Assembly: GCF_001426405.1 (NCBI RefSeq)
Contig: NZ_LMEP01000022.1
Span: 334,066-398,065 of the forward strand
Direction of reading: 5' to 3'
DNA: 64,000 bases
DNA from: Streptomyces sp. Root1304
GTDB taxonomy: Bacteria > Actinomycetota > Actinomycetes > Streptomycetales > Streptomycetaceae
Shown one piece after another: positions 51,696 through 60,445 of the stretch. A program made the translations under genes and the position numbers. Position 1 is the first letter of the stretch. Every line of letters begins with the position of its first letter. The notes beneath the pieces are model-generated. The model searched no databases. It was not told where the DNA came from and saw nothing but the letters and a program-made list of their open reading frames with translations.

Positions 51696-52796
51696 CTCTC
51701 ACCCGCAAGGTCGAGATCAGGCTTGGGTACCTCGGCAGGAGCCTCGACCGGCTGAGGCCGGCGCCACGGATGAACGATCGGATGGGACACCCCGCGCCAC
51801 CAGGCGTCAGACGGCAACTTCCCCGCAGGCTCGAAGGGCTCGCCGGGGCGCGGGAACGCCACCGCCTGGCCGGCCTCGTCGGCGGAGTCCCTCGTCCATT
51901 CCCCCGGCTCGGCCCACGGGTGCGGGGCGAGGTTGAACGTGCCCCAGTGGATCGGCAGCAGGACCCCGGCGGGGCCGCCGCCCTGGAGGTCCAGGTGCCG
52001 CTCCGATGTCCTTGAAGCCGGAGAAGTAGCCCGTGTCCCCGCTGTGGAAGATCCGGATGCTCGGGCCCGCCACCACCCAGGACGCCCAGAGGGTCATCTG
52101 GCGGTTGCGCAGCCCGCGCCCGCAGAAGTGCCGGGCCGGGGTGGCCGTGAGTCGCAGGTCGCCGATCTCGGTGGACTCGTTCCAGTCCAGCTCGCGCAGC
52201 CGGGAGGCGGGCACGCCCCAGCGCTCCAGGTGCGCGCCGACGCCCAGCGGCACCGCGAAGACGGTGTCGGTGGCGGCCAGCTCCTTGATCGTCGGCAGAT
52301 CGAGGTGGTCGTAGTGGTCGTGCGAGATCACGACGACGTCGACCGGCCCGAGCGCGGCCAGCGGCGCGGGCACCGGGTGGAGGCGCTTGGGCCCCGCGAA
52401 GGGGAACGGGGAGCAGCGCTCGCCCCAGACCGGGTCGAAGAGGACCCGGTGGCCGTCGATCTCGGCGAGGACGCCGGAGTGCCCCATCCAGGTCAGCCGC
52501 AGGCCGGTCGCCGGTGCCTTGGCCAGGTCGGCGACGGTGGTGGGGTGGACGGGGATCGTGCCGGTGGGGGCGCGGCGCGAGCGTCCTTCCTTGTCGAAGT
52601 AGATCTTGGCGAACTCGACGCCGGAGCCGGAGGGCCCGCGTCGGGCCGCTTCCGGGTTCTGGAAGATCCCGTCCGCGAAGTTCGGCGAGCGGTGGATACG
52701 GGCGAGGCGCTCGCCCGCGGGGTCCGCGCCGAAGGACTCGGGGCGCAGCGCGCGCAGCCGCGCCCGCGGCGAACGGTCGGAGCCGGTACCGGTCAC
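51692..52796 (-). pseudogene. Metallo-beta-lactamase-fold (NAPE-PLD-like) hydrolase, deleted and frameshifted (copy B)
   Basis: ATG 52796 opens a protein with the MBL site VVISHDHYDHLD (~160), ARHFCGRG and FHSGDTGYFSGFKDIGA, typical of NAPE-PLD/UlaG-like hydrolases that bind two metals and cleave phosphodiesters or related bonds. At ~52000 the frame breaks. Some 25-30 residues expected before HLDLQGG are missing, and the rest (LLPIHWGTFNLAPHPW ... LDLAGER) continues in another frame to 51692. The broken frame alone would give a 329-residue protein ending at 51807. All metal ligands exist in the DNA but not in one frame. The end is a different allele from copy A. Confidence 0.78.
51831..51998. 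repeat. 168-bp direct repeat, right copy (island boundary)
   Basis: Partner of 24568-24735, same orientation, two mismatches. Its high-coordinate end coincides exactly with the frame break in the metallo-hydrolase gene; the left copy ends at the same base, where the IS remnant begins. Confidence 0.88.
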
Positions 52797-52974
52797 AGGA
52801 CCTCCTGATCTCTGGGGGTCGTTCCATTATGGGCGGCCCGCGCGGCGAACGGTCGGGGCGGAACCACGCCGCCCCGTCACGGGTGGCGGGGGCGGCGGTC
52901 CGCACGGTCCTGCATACTGAACCGCTGTTCAGTACGACCCACCCGCCGGCCCGCCCCTCCCGAGGAGATCCGCC

Positions 52975-54153
52975 ATGAGTTCCGCCCCCTTGATGTCCGT
53001 CGACTGGACCGACCACGTGACCGGCCGCAGCGGGTACCTGGTGGTCGACCGGCTGGTGCGCGGAGTGGCCAGCGGGGGCCTGCGGATGCGGGCGGGGTGC
53101 ACGGCGGAGGAGGTCGCGGGGCTCGCCCGCGGCATGACCATGAAGGAGGCCCTGCACTACGACGAGAAGGCCCGGTACGTCCCGCTGGGCGGCGCGAAGG
53201 GCGGCATCGACTGCGACCCCCGCTCCCCCGAGGCCTACGGCGTCCTGGTGCGCTATCTGCGGGCGATGCGGCCGTACGTCGAGCGGTTCTGGACCACCGG
53301 GGAGGACCTGGGGCTCACCCAGGACCTGGTCGACCGTGCCGTGGCCGAGGCGGGGCTGGTCTCCTCGGTGCAGGCCGTGTACCCGCTCCTGGACGACGAG
53401 GCGGCCGCCCGGCGGCGGCTCGCCGACGCCTTCGCGATCGACGTCGACGGCATCGGCCTCGACGAGCTGGTCGGCGGCCTCGGGGTCGCCGAGTCCGTGC
53501 TCGTCGCCCTCGACCGGGCCGGCCGGGAGTACGCGGGGACCCGGGTGTCCCTGCAGGGGCTCGGCACGATGGGCGGGGCGACCGCCCGCTTCCTGGCACG
53601 GGAGGGGCTGCGGGTGGTGGCCGTCGCCGATGTCCGGGGCACGATCGTCAACCCCGACGGTCTCGACGTCGAGGCGCTGCTCGCGGCCCGCGACGCCCAC
53701 GGCACCGTCGACCGGGCCGTGCTGCGGCCCGGTGACCGCGAGGAGGCCGGGGACGCCTGGCTGACCGCTGACGCGGAGGTCCTGGTCCCGGCGGCCGTCT
53801 CGTACGCCGTCGACGCCGGGAACCAGGACCGGATCACGGCCCGCTGGATCGCGGAGGCGGCCAACATGCCGGTGCTTCCGGAGGCCGAGGAGGCGCTCGC
53901 CGCGCGCGGGGTGACCGTGCTGCCGGACGTGGTCGTGAACTCGTGCACCAACGCCTGGTGGTGGTGGACCCTCTTCGGAGACATCGAGGCCGACGCCGAC
54001 CAGGCCTTCGACCGGGTGCGCCGGTCGATGCGGACCCTCGTCGGCGGGATGCTCGACCGCGCGGCGGCGGACGGCACGAGCCCGCGCGCCGCGGCGCACG
54101 CGCTGGTGGCGGAACGTCTGCCGGTGATCGCCGAACGTTACGGCTGGTACTGA
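52975..54153 (+). CDS. Glu/Leu/Phe/Val dehydrogenase family protein
   Basis: This 392-residue amino-acid dehydrogenase has the ELFV N-terminal domain with PLGGAKGGIDCDP (catalytic Lys region). The Rossmann domain has SLQGLGTMGGATARFLA (NAD(P) loop) and VVAVADVRGTI. Length fits a short GDH-type subunit. It would interconvert an amino acid and its 2-oxo acid with ammonium and NAD(P). Choice among Glu, Leu, Phe or Val is not possible by eye. GAGGAG precedes ATG 52975. Separated from the TetR gene by ~80 bp. Confidence 0.9.
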   Translation: MSSAPLMSVDWTDHVTGRSGYLVVDRLVRGVASGGLRMRAGCTAEEVAGLARGMTMKEALHYDEKARYVPLGGAKGGIDCDPRSPEAYGVLVRYLRAMRPYVERFWTTGEDLGLTQDLVDRAVAEAGLVSSVQAVYPLLDDEAAARRRLADAFAIDVDGIGLDELVGGLGVAESVLVALDRAGREYAGTRVSLQGLGTMGGATARFLAREGLRVVAVADVRGTIVNPDGLDVEALLAARDAHGTVDRAVLRPGDREEAGDAWLTADAEVLVPAAVSYAVDAGNQDRITARWIAEAANMPVLPEAEEALAARGVTVLPDVVVNSCTNAWWWWTLFGDIEADADQAFDRVRRSMRTLVGGMLDRAAADGTSPRAAAHALVAERLPVIAERYGWY

Positions 54154-54231
54154 TCCGGTGCTCCTAGGCCGGCCGCGCGGCGGAGCCGTTGATGATCATG
54201 CCCTTGTCATGTGCTGTGTAGGCTGACCGGC

Positions 54232-54936
54232 GTGGCGAGAGTGCGGTTGAGCGTGGCCGAGCGGCGGGACGAGCTGCTGCGGGCCGCCGTCGGACAGATC
54301 GAGGCGCGGGGCGTCGCCGCCGTCCGGATCTCCGACGTGGCCTCCGCCCTCGGGGTGAGCAACGCCCTGGTGCTCTACCACTTCTCCTCCAAGGAACAGC
54401 TGGTCGGCGCCGCCTTCACGCACGCCGCCGAGGCCGACCTCGCCCAGCTGCGCCGGCTGCTCGGGCGCCGTACCAGTGCGGTGCGACGGCTGCGGGCCGC
54501 CGTCCGCTGGTACGCCCCGACCGGCCAGGCCAAGGGCTGGCGGCTGTGGATCGAGGGCTGGGCGGCCTCGCTGCGCGACCCGGAGCTCCGGCGGGTCGCC
54601 GCCTCCCTCGACCAGGAGTGGAAGGCGGCGCTGGCCGCGGTGATCACGGAGGGCGCCGCCGCCGGGGAGTTCCGCTGCGCGGACCCGGAGGCCGCGGCCT
54701 GGCGGCTCACCGCCTTCCTCGACGGCCTCGCCGTACAGACCACCGCGTACGCCGGCTCCCTCTCCCGCACCGCGATGCTGCGCTGGGCGGACGAGGCCCT
54801 CGTCAGGGAACTCCACCTCCCGGACGAGGACGGCGAGGCGTCCGGGAGTGAGGAGTCCGGGGCGGAGGGAACGGGGGCGGAGGAATCCGGGGCCGAGGAG
54901 TCCGCGAGCGGGGAGATCTGCGACGGAGAGGGTTAG
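54232..54936 (+). CDS. TetR-family transcriptional regulator
   Basis: This 234-residue protein has a TetR HTH (~5-52: ELLRAAVGQIEARGVAAVRI, SDVASALGVSNALVLYHFSS) and a helical ligand domain. The C-terminal ~30 residues are low-complexity Gly/Glu/Ser. GTG 54232 is preferred to GTG 54211: the domain starts here and a TAGGCT -10-like hexamer lies seven bases upstream, suggesting a leaderless mRNA. BetI-like TetR regulators near amino-acid or choline enzymes are common; the target is unknown. Confidence 0.88.
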   Translation: MARVRLSVAERRDELLRAAVGQIEARGVAAVRISDVASALGVSNALVLYHFSSKEQLVGAAFTHAAEADLAQLRRLLGRRTSAVRRLRAAVRWYAPTGQAKGWRLWIEGWAASLRDPELRRVAASLDQEWKAALAAVITEGAAAGEFRCADPEAAAWRLTAFLDGLAVQTTAYAGSLSRTAMLRWADEALVRELHLPDEDGEASGSEESGAEGTGAEESGAEESASGEICDGEG

Positions 54937-54953
54937 CGTCCGCCCCGCACCCG

Positions 54954-55724
54954 TCAGATCAGCTCGTACACCGCCGACACCGTGACGTGCTCCTCGATCT
55001 CGCCCGGCGCGAGCGGCACGCTCGGCTCGTCGGCCGAGATGTTGGGCGCCGCTCCGGGGCCGGGGCGCACCGACTCGCCCTCGCTCAGCGAGACGAGCCG
55101 GCCGAGCCGGTGACCGCTGAGCCGGGCGTGCTGCGCCGCCTTGTCGTAGGCGTCCTTGTAGGCCGCCTCCCGCGCCCTCACCCGCAGGGCCGAGGGGTCG
55201 GCGACGTCGAAGACGACGCCGTTGATCCGGCCCGCGTCGCCGGTGGCGTCGTTGACCGCCCCGATGACCTGGCCCGTCCTGTCGATGTCCCGGACCTTCA
55301 CGGAGAAGGACTGGCCGGCCTGGTAGCCGGTCACCTTGCTCTCGCCCTCGGCGGTCTGGGTGTAGACCGGGGACAGCGAGAGGCTGTCGGTACGGATGTC
55401 CCGGTCGGCGATGCCCTGCTTGTGCAGGACGTCGAGGAGGGTCTCGGCGGCGGTCTTCTGCGCGGCCATCGCCTCCTTCGCGGTCTTGCGGGTGGCCTCG
55501 ACGCCGATGGACACGATCGCCAGGTCGGGGGCCGCGGCGGCGTGGCCGTTGCCGGTGACGGTGACCGTCGCGGGCGTCTCCGCGCGTGCCGCGCCGCGGA
55601 GTGCCGTCCGCTCGGGCGCGGCGGCCAGGGCGGGGGCGGCGGTCCCGACGAGGAGGCCGCCGAGCACGGCGGTGGCGGCGAGCAGTCGGGCGGTACGGGC
55701 GGCGCTGGGCCGACGGATCGTCAC
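54954..55724 (-). CDS. Secreted SIMPL domain (DUF541) protein
   Basis: This 256-residue protein has a signal peptide (RTARLLAATAVLGGLLVGTAAPALAA) and then a SIMPL/DUF541 domain: ATVTVTGNGHAAAAPDLAIV, TRKTAKEAMAAQKTAAETLL, and SLSLSPVYTQTAEGESKVTG. The fold forms large ring-shaped oligomers in bacterial relatives; function is poorly known. GTG 55724 is chosen because AAGGGACC precedes it. Convergent with the TetR gene (17 bp between ends). Confidence 0.9.
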   Translation of the reverse strand: MTIRRPSAARTARLLAATAVLGGLLVGTAAPALAAAPERTALRGAARAETPATVTVTGNGHAAAAPDLAIVSIGVEATRKTAKEAMAAQKTAAETLLDVLHKQGIADRDIRTDSLSLSPVYTQTAEGESKVTGYQAGQSFSVKVRDIDRTGQVIGAVNDATGDAGRINGVVFDVADPSALRVRAREAAYKDAYDKAAQHARLSGHRLGRLVSLSEGESVRPGPGAAPNISADEPSVPLAPGEIEEHVTVSAVYELI

Positions 55725-55874
55725 GGGCGGTCCCTTCGAGGATGGGTGCCGGGGCTCCGGCGGGCACATCCCAGCACCCGGCGCCGCCACCACCCGTACG
55801 CCACTCCTGACGGCGGCTCGCTTCACCTCTTTCGTACCAGCCGGGCCCGCCCCGTCCTCGCCCCTGACGTGTCC

Positions 55875-56894
55875 TCAGGTCTGGACGAGCGGTGCGTACG
55901 CGTCGGCGTGCAGACCGAAGGTCCAGGCGACCCCCTGGCGCGCGGTCCGGGTGGTCGGCGGCACCCGCAGCCAGTAGGTGCGGTGGCTCCCGTCGGGTTC
56001 GGGCGTGGAGTTGACGACCTCGACCATCACCACGTCCTCGTCGTCGGGCAGTCCGATCCGCCAGAGGACACCCGTCTCGTCCTGGTGCTCGTGCCGGGCG
56101 CCGGAGGCGGCGAGGTAGCGGTCGTAGCCGTAGTACTCCAGCATCACGCGCCGCAGTTCGGCGTTCTCCTCCTGCCGTATCCGCTCGGGGGTGAGTCCGG
56201 GGAGCGCGGCCAGGAACTCCGCGGGCACGGTCATGCCCCGCCAGGCGTGCAGGGCGAATCCGTCGGGGTAGGCGAGTGCGGGGCCGTCGCCCCGGTCGAG
56301 CCGGCCGGCCTCGTCGCGGTGGAGTTCGACGGGACGCTCGCAGATCACGGCGGCGTGCTCGTACGGCCACCACCAGCCGGCGTTCTCGGCGACGGCGGCG
56401 AGGCCCGCGAGGCGCTCACCGTGCCCGTCGAACGCGGCGAGCCAGGCGGCGTCGTGCTGGCCGAGCACCGCGTCGAGCAGGACGAGACGGACGTCGCCCG
56501 GCCCTTCGTCCCCTTCCTCCTCCGCCTCGACGGCCTCGGTGACCCCCGCCCGTATCCGGTCGGCGAGGGCCCGTGTGAGGTCCCAGAGCACCGCTCCGGT
56601 CGACTGCCAGTGCGCCGCCCAGCCGGCGGGCCCCAGGGTGTCGTGGAGGCGGCGGCGCTCCTCGGCCCACGGCCGGGTGCGCACCTCGTCGCGTACCGAA
56701 CGGCCCGGGTCGGCGAGGCGGTTCAGGAGCGCGACGGCCTCGACGGGCGAGTCCGCCCAGAGGACGCGGTCCGGTTCGGCGAGTCCGGCCGTGCGGTAGG
56801 CGAGCCGTACGCCGGCCTCGGCGGCGGCCCGGTCGGCGGGCCCGGTGGCCGCGGCGACGGAGCGCCACTTGTCCTGTGCGGTGGTGCGGTTCAT
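55875..56894 (-). CDS. DUF6745-like protein
   Basis: This 339-residue protein is mostly helical in its first 200 residues (LLDAVLGQHDAAWLAAFDGH, AGWWWPYEHAAVICERPVEL), followed by LHRDEAGRLDRGDGPALAYPDGFALHAWRG. The last motif is typical of DUF6745 proteins. It occurs in actinomycetes beside STM4015-like leucine-rich-repeat genes, as here. No catalytic motif recognised. ATG 56894. The small gene 56944-57270 precedes it on the same strand, 49 bp away, likely in one operon. Confidence 0.78.
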   Translation of the reverse strand: MNRTTAQDKWRSVAAATGPADRAAAEAGVRLAYRTAGLAEPDRVLWADSPVEAVALLNRLADPGRSVRDEVRTRPWAEERRRLHDTLGPAGWAAHWQSTGAVLWDLTRALADRIRAGVTEAVEAEEEGDEGPGDVRLVLLDAVLGQHDAAWLAAFDGHGERLAGLAAVAENAGWWWPYEHAAVICERPVELHRDEAGRLDRGDGPALAYPDGFALHAWRGMTVPAEFLAALPGLTPERIRQEENAELRRVMLEYYGYDRYLAASGARHEHQDETGVLWRIGLPDDEDVVMVEVVNSTPEPDGSHRTYWLRVPPTTRTARQGVAWTFGLHADAYAPLVQT

Positions 56895-56943
56895 GTCGGT
56901 GTCCCCCAGGTTCTCGTGCGGTCGGATGCGCGTGCTCGTGCGG

Positions 56944-57270
56944 TCAGTCGGCGACGATCCGGTACGCGCCGGGCACGTACTCCCGCTGGCGGACGACCCG
57001 GTACCAGCCCTTGGGCAGCGCGATCGGCGCGTGCTCCTCGTGCACCACCCGGCCGCCCTCGGGGAGTTCGAGCAGGAGCGGACCGTAGGGCCCCGGATCC
57101 CGGACGAGCCGGCCGGGGCCGGGGATCGCGTGGGCGTGCCGGGTGACCTCGCCGAGCGCGAGGACCAGCCGTCCCCTGGCGTCCCTGGGCTCCCCCGCCG
57201 CCGTCCTGGCGCGTTCGGGCACGGCGGTCTCCTCGACGGGCGCGATCAGCACGTCTCCCTGCCGGTACAT
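56944..57270 (-). CDS. Small conserved protein next to DUF6745
   Basis: This 108-residue beta-rich protein reads MYRQGDVLIAPVEE, then GEVTRHAHAIPG, then VVHEEHAPIALPKGWYRVVR. The His pairs and small size suggest a beta-barrel-like fold. GGGAGGGAGAG precedes ATG 57270. It heads the minus-strand pair with DUF6745 and is divergent from the STM4015 gene across ~185 bp. I know no function. Confidence 0.72.
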   Translation of the reverse strand: MYRQGDVLIAPVEETAVPERARTAAGEPRDARGRLVLALGEVTRHAHAIPGPGRLVRDPGPYGPLLLELPEGGRVVHEEHAPIALPKGWYRVVRQREYVPGAYRIVAD

Positions 57271-57456
57271 GGCTCTCCCTCCCCGTCCGGCCGGTGCGGC
57301 CGAACCTGGTGAAGACGCTAGAGGGCGGGTCTGACAACGGGCCCCGAAGGAGTTCCCGCCCCCGTCGAACGGACCCGGCGGAGGGCGTTGTCGGTGCCGC
57401 TTGGTAGAACTCTTGGCATCCGCCGATCCACGCCGTCCGTTGCCGGGAGCGCCGTC

Positions 57457-58413
57457 ATGACCATTGACCACCACCTGAAGGAATTCCACGGACTTCCCGT
57501 GTTCGAGTTCCCCGACGAGGACGCGCGGGGCGAGCTGCCCGGTGCGGCGGACGTGGCCTGGCGGATCTCCACGCCCACGTACCGCGACCCCGAGGACGAG
57601 GAGTGGGGGCCGCGTTTCGAGCGGTTCCTGAAGGCGGTGGACCCGGGTCGGGTGCGGGCCGTGGTCGTCGGCGGCTGGGACGAGGCGTACGACACCTCGT
57701 CCGCCGCCATCGTCACCGCGCTCATGGCCGCCAACAACCGGCTCACCGGTCTGGAGGCCGTGTTCCTCGGGGACATGGAGGCCGAGGACTGCGAGATCTC
57801 GTGGATCGTGCAGTCCGACGTGACCCCGCTGCTGGCCGCCTACCCGGCCCTGCGGGAGCTTGCGGTCCGCGGCGGCACGAGCCTGGTCTTCCCTTCGGTG
57901 CGGCACACCGGCCTGGAGTCCCTGACCGTGGAGTCGGGCGGCCTGGGCGCCGACGTCGTGCGCGGGATCGTGGGCAGCGACCTGCCCGCCTTGAAGAGGC
58001 TGGAACTGTGGCTCGGCACCGACGAGTACGGCGGTGACAGCACGGTCGAGGACCTGGCGCCGCTGCTCTCGGGCTCGTCGTTCCCGGCCCTGCGCTCCCT
58101 CGGCCTGTGCAACAGCGTGATCCAGGACGCCGTCGTCGGCGCCGTGGCGGGCGCCCCGGTCCTCGCCCGGATCGAACAGCTCGACCTGTCCATGGGCGTG
58201 CTCACCGACGAGGGCGCGGCGGCCCTGCTCGACGGTCAGCCGCTGACCCATCTCAGCCGTCTCGACCTCACCCACCACTACCTCTCGGAGGCCATGGCGG
58301 ACCGGCTCCGCGCCGCCCTCGAACCGCACGGCGTGACCGTCGTCATCGACGACCCGCAGGACCCGGACGACGACGGCGACGAGGTCTACCGGTACGTCGC
58401 GGTCGCCGAATGA
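57457..58413 (+). CDS. STM4015-family leucine-rich-repeat-like protein
   Basis: This 318-residue protein contains degenerate leucine-rich repeats (~140-300): LRELAVRGG, LESLTVESGG, LKRLELWLG, LRSLGLCNS, IEQLDLSMG, LSRLDLTHH. The opening MTIDHHLKEFHGLPVFEF and the operon identify it as the STM4015 type. LRR surfaces bind proteins or peptides, so it may hold the substrate or a partner of the radical SAM enzymes. GGGAG precedes ATG 57457. The stop overlaps the next start (ATGA). It heads a five-gene plus-strand operon to 62714. Confidence 0.85.
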   Translation: MTIDHHLKEFHGLPVFEFPDEDARGELPGAADVAWRISTPTYRDPEDEEWGPRFERFLKAVDPGRVRAVVVGGWDEAYDTSSAAIVTALMAANNRLTGLEAVFLGDMEAEDCEISWIVQSDVTPLLAAYPALRELAVRGGTSLVFPSVRHTGLESLTVESGGLGADVVRGIVGSDLPALKRLELWLGTDEYGGDSTVEDLAPLLSGSSFPALRSLGLCNSVIQDAVVGAVAGAPVLARIEQLDLSMGVLTDEGAAALLDGQPLTHLSRLDLTHHYLSEAMADRLRAALEPHGVTVVIDDPQDPDDDGDEVYRYVAVAE

Positions 58414-59612
58414 CCGCCCGCCCGTGCCTCGTGGTCGTCGGCGATCCGGCGGGCCGTCGCGTCGCGTTCTTCCAGGACGCGCTGCGGTCCGCCGGGCTGC
58501 CCGAGGCGCGGGCGGTGTCCTGGCCCGAAGTGCTGCGCGGCACGGCGCGGTTCGCCGCGGGCGAGACCGTGCGTCTGGACTCGCCGGGCGAGGACCCGGA
58601 GGCCGACCGGCTGCTCCGGGGGGTCGCGGAGCCGTCGCGGGTCGAGGGCACGGGCCGCTGGTACGCGCGGTTCGTCGCCGCGACCGCGGAGCTGGCCGGG
58701 GTGGTCGCGGGTTCGGGCGCCGTCCTCGTCGACGACCCGGCCGACCTGGCGGCCCTGTTCGACAAGCGGCTGAGCCACGGTCTGCTGAGCGCCGCCGGAG
58801 TCCCGGTGCCCGAGTCCCCGACCTCCGGGCCGGCCGCCCCCGCCGTACGCGGCTGGGCCGACGTGAAGGCCCTGACCGCCGCGGCCGGCATGCGCCGGGT
58901 GTTCGTGAAGCTCGCGCACGGGTCCTCCGCCTCGGGCGTCCTGGCGGTCGGGACGAACGGCGCGGGGCGGATCGAGGCGACCACCTCGGTGGAGCGCGGG
59001 CCCGGCGGACAGCTGTACAACTCCCTGCGGGTGCGCCGCTACACGAGCGAGAGCGAGGTCGCGGCGATCGTGGACGCCCTCGCCCCCGACGGTCTGCACG
59101 TCGAGCGCTGGCTGCCCAAGGCCACCCAGGACGGCCGGGCCGCCGACCTGCGGGTGGTCGTCGTCGACGGGCGGGCCACCCATGCGGTGCTCCGTACCAG
59201 CCGCTCCCCCATGACCAATCTGCATCTGGGCGGCGCCCGGGGCGATCTGGACGCGGCGCGCGCCGCGATTGGCGCGGCCGGCGGGCGGTGGGCGGACGCG
59301 CTCGCGGTGTGCGAGCGGGCCGCGGCCGTCTTCCCCGGTACCCGGTGCGTGGGCGTGGACCTGCTGCCCTCGACGGGCTGGCGCCGCTTCGCCGTGGGCG
59401 AGGTCAACGCCTTCGGGGATCTGCTCCCGGGCCTCACGGGCCTGCCCGGCAGCGGGGCGGAGGGCCTCGACACATACGCGGCCCAGGTCGCGGCGCAGTT
59501 CCCCGCCCCTCTCACGAAGCACACCGCCACCGCGCCGACCACAACTCCTGGCACCAACACCAACACCAGCACCAGCACCAGCACCAGCACCACAGGAACG
59601 AGCACCGCGTGA
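58410..59612 (+). CDS. STM4014-family ATP-grasp-like protein
   Basis: This 400-residue protein has CLVVVGDPAGRRVAFFQDAL at the start, then ATP-grasp-like features (~130-360): FVKLAHGSSASGVLA (Lys strand), HVERWLPKATQDGRAADLRVVVVDG, and a metal-site-like FAVGEVNAFGDLLPG. ATP-grasp enzymes ligate acids and amines through acyl-phosphates. The last ~25 residues are Thr/Asn/Ser repeats encoded by an ACCAGC run (59558-59590), which may vary by slippage. Coupled at both ends by 4-base overlaps. Confidence 0.82.
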   Translation: MTARPCLVVVGDPAGRRVAFFQDALRSAGLPEARAVSWPEVLRGTARFAAGETVRLDSPGEDPEADRLLRGVAEPSRVEGTGRWYARFVAATAELAGVVAGSGAVLVDDPADLAALFDKRLSHGLLSAAGVPVPESPTSGPAAPAVRGWADVKALTAAAGMRRVFVKLAHGSSASGVLAVGTNGAGRIEATTSVERGPGGQLYNSLRVRRYTSESEVAAIVDALAPDGLHVERWLPKATQDGRAADLRVVVVDGRATHAVLRTSRSPMTNLHLGGARGDLDAARAAIGAAGGRWADALAVCERAAAVFPGTRCVGVDLLPSTGWRRFAVGEVNAFGDLLPGLTGLPGSGAEGLDTYAAQVAAQFPAPLTKHTATAPTTTPGTNTNTSTSTSTSTTGTSTA

Positions 59613-60445
59613 ACCAGCCCGACATGAACACGATCGTCGGAAGCCACGATCTGCTCCTCGTCACCCTCGACACGCTCCGGTACGACGTGGCGGTGGAGCT
59701 GGCGGCCGAGGGCCGCATCCCGAACCTGGCCCGCCATCTCCCCGGCGGGACCTGGGAGCGGCGGCACGCGCCGGGCAGCTTCACGTACGCCTCCCACCAG
59801 GCGATCTTCGCCGGGTTCCTGCCGACACCGGCCGCCCCGGGCCCGCACCCCCGCCTGTTCGCGGCCCGTTTCGCGGGCAGCGAGTCGACCGCCGACGGCA
59901 CCTTCGTCCACGACACCCCGGACTTCGTCTCCGCCCTCGCGGGCGCGGGCTACCGGACGGTGTGCGTCGGCGGCGTCGGCTTCTTCAACAAGCAGCCGCC
60001 GCTCGGCTCCGTGCTCCCCGACCTCTTCCAGGAGAGCCACTGGGAGCCCTCCTTCGGCGTGGCCTCCCCGACCTCCATCGAGTCGCAGGTCGCGCGCGCC
60101 GAGGAGGTCGTCGCCGGGCTTCCCCATGACCGGCGGCTGTTCCTCTTCGTCAACGTGTCCGCGCTGCACCAGCCCAACTGGTTCCACCTGCCGGGCGCGA
60201 CCCGCGAGGCCGGTGACTCCCGGGCCACCCACGCGGCCGCCCTCGTCCACGTCGACCGGCACATCGGGCGGCTCTTCGCCGCGATGAGCAGCCGCCGCCC
60301 CTGTTTCGCGATCGTCTGCTCCGACCACGGCACCGCCTACGGGGAGGACGGCCACACCGGCCACCGGCTCGGCCACGAGGTCGTCTGGACCGTCCCGTAC
60401 GCGCAGTTCGAGCTGGCGGGCCCGCAGCCGGAGGCCGGGGCATGA
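59609..60445 (+). CDS. STM4013-family sulfatase/phosphatase-fold hydrolase
   Basis: This 278-residue protein is of the alkaline-phosphatase/sulfatase superfamily: LLLVTLDTLRYDVAVELA (first metal Asp), SFTYASHQAIFAGF (nucleophile Ser/Thr region), CSDHGTAYGEDGHTGH (late Asp-His pair). It is shorter than true sulfatases. These metalloenzymes hydrolyse phosphate or sulfate esters, or transfer phospho groups. GTG 59609 overlaps the preceding stop (GTGA); its stop overlaps the next start (ATGA). Confidence 0.85.
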   Translation: MNQPDMNTIVGSHDLLLVTLDTLRYDVAVELAAEGRIPNLARHLPGGTWERRHAPGSFTYASHQAIFAGFLPTPAAPGPHPRLFAARFAGSESTADGTFVHDTPDFVSALAGAGYRTVCVGGVGFFNKQPPLGSVLPDLFQESHWEPSFGVASPTSIESQVARAEEVVAGLPHDRRLFLFVNVSALHQPNWFHLPGATREAGDSRATHAAALVHVDRHIGRLFAAMSSRRPCFAIVCSDHGTAYGEDGHTGHRLGHEVVWTVPYAQFELAGPQPEAGA

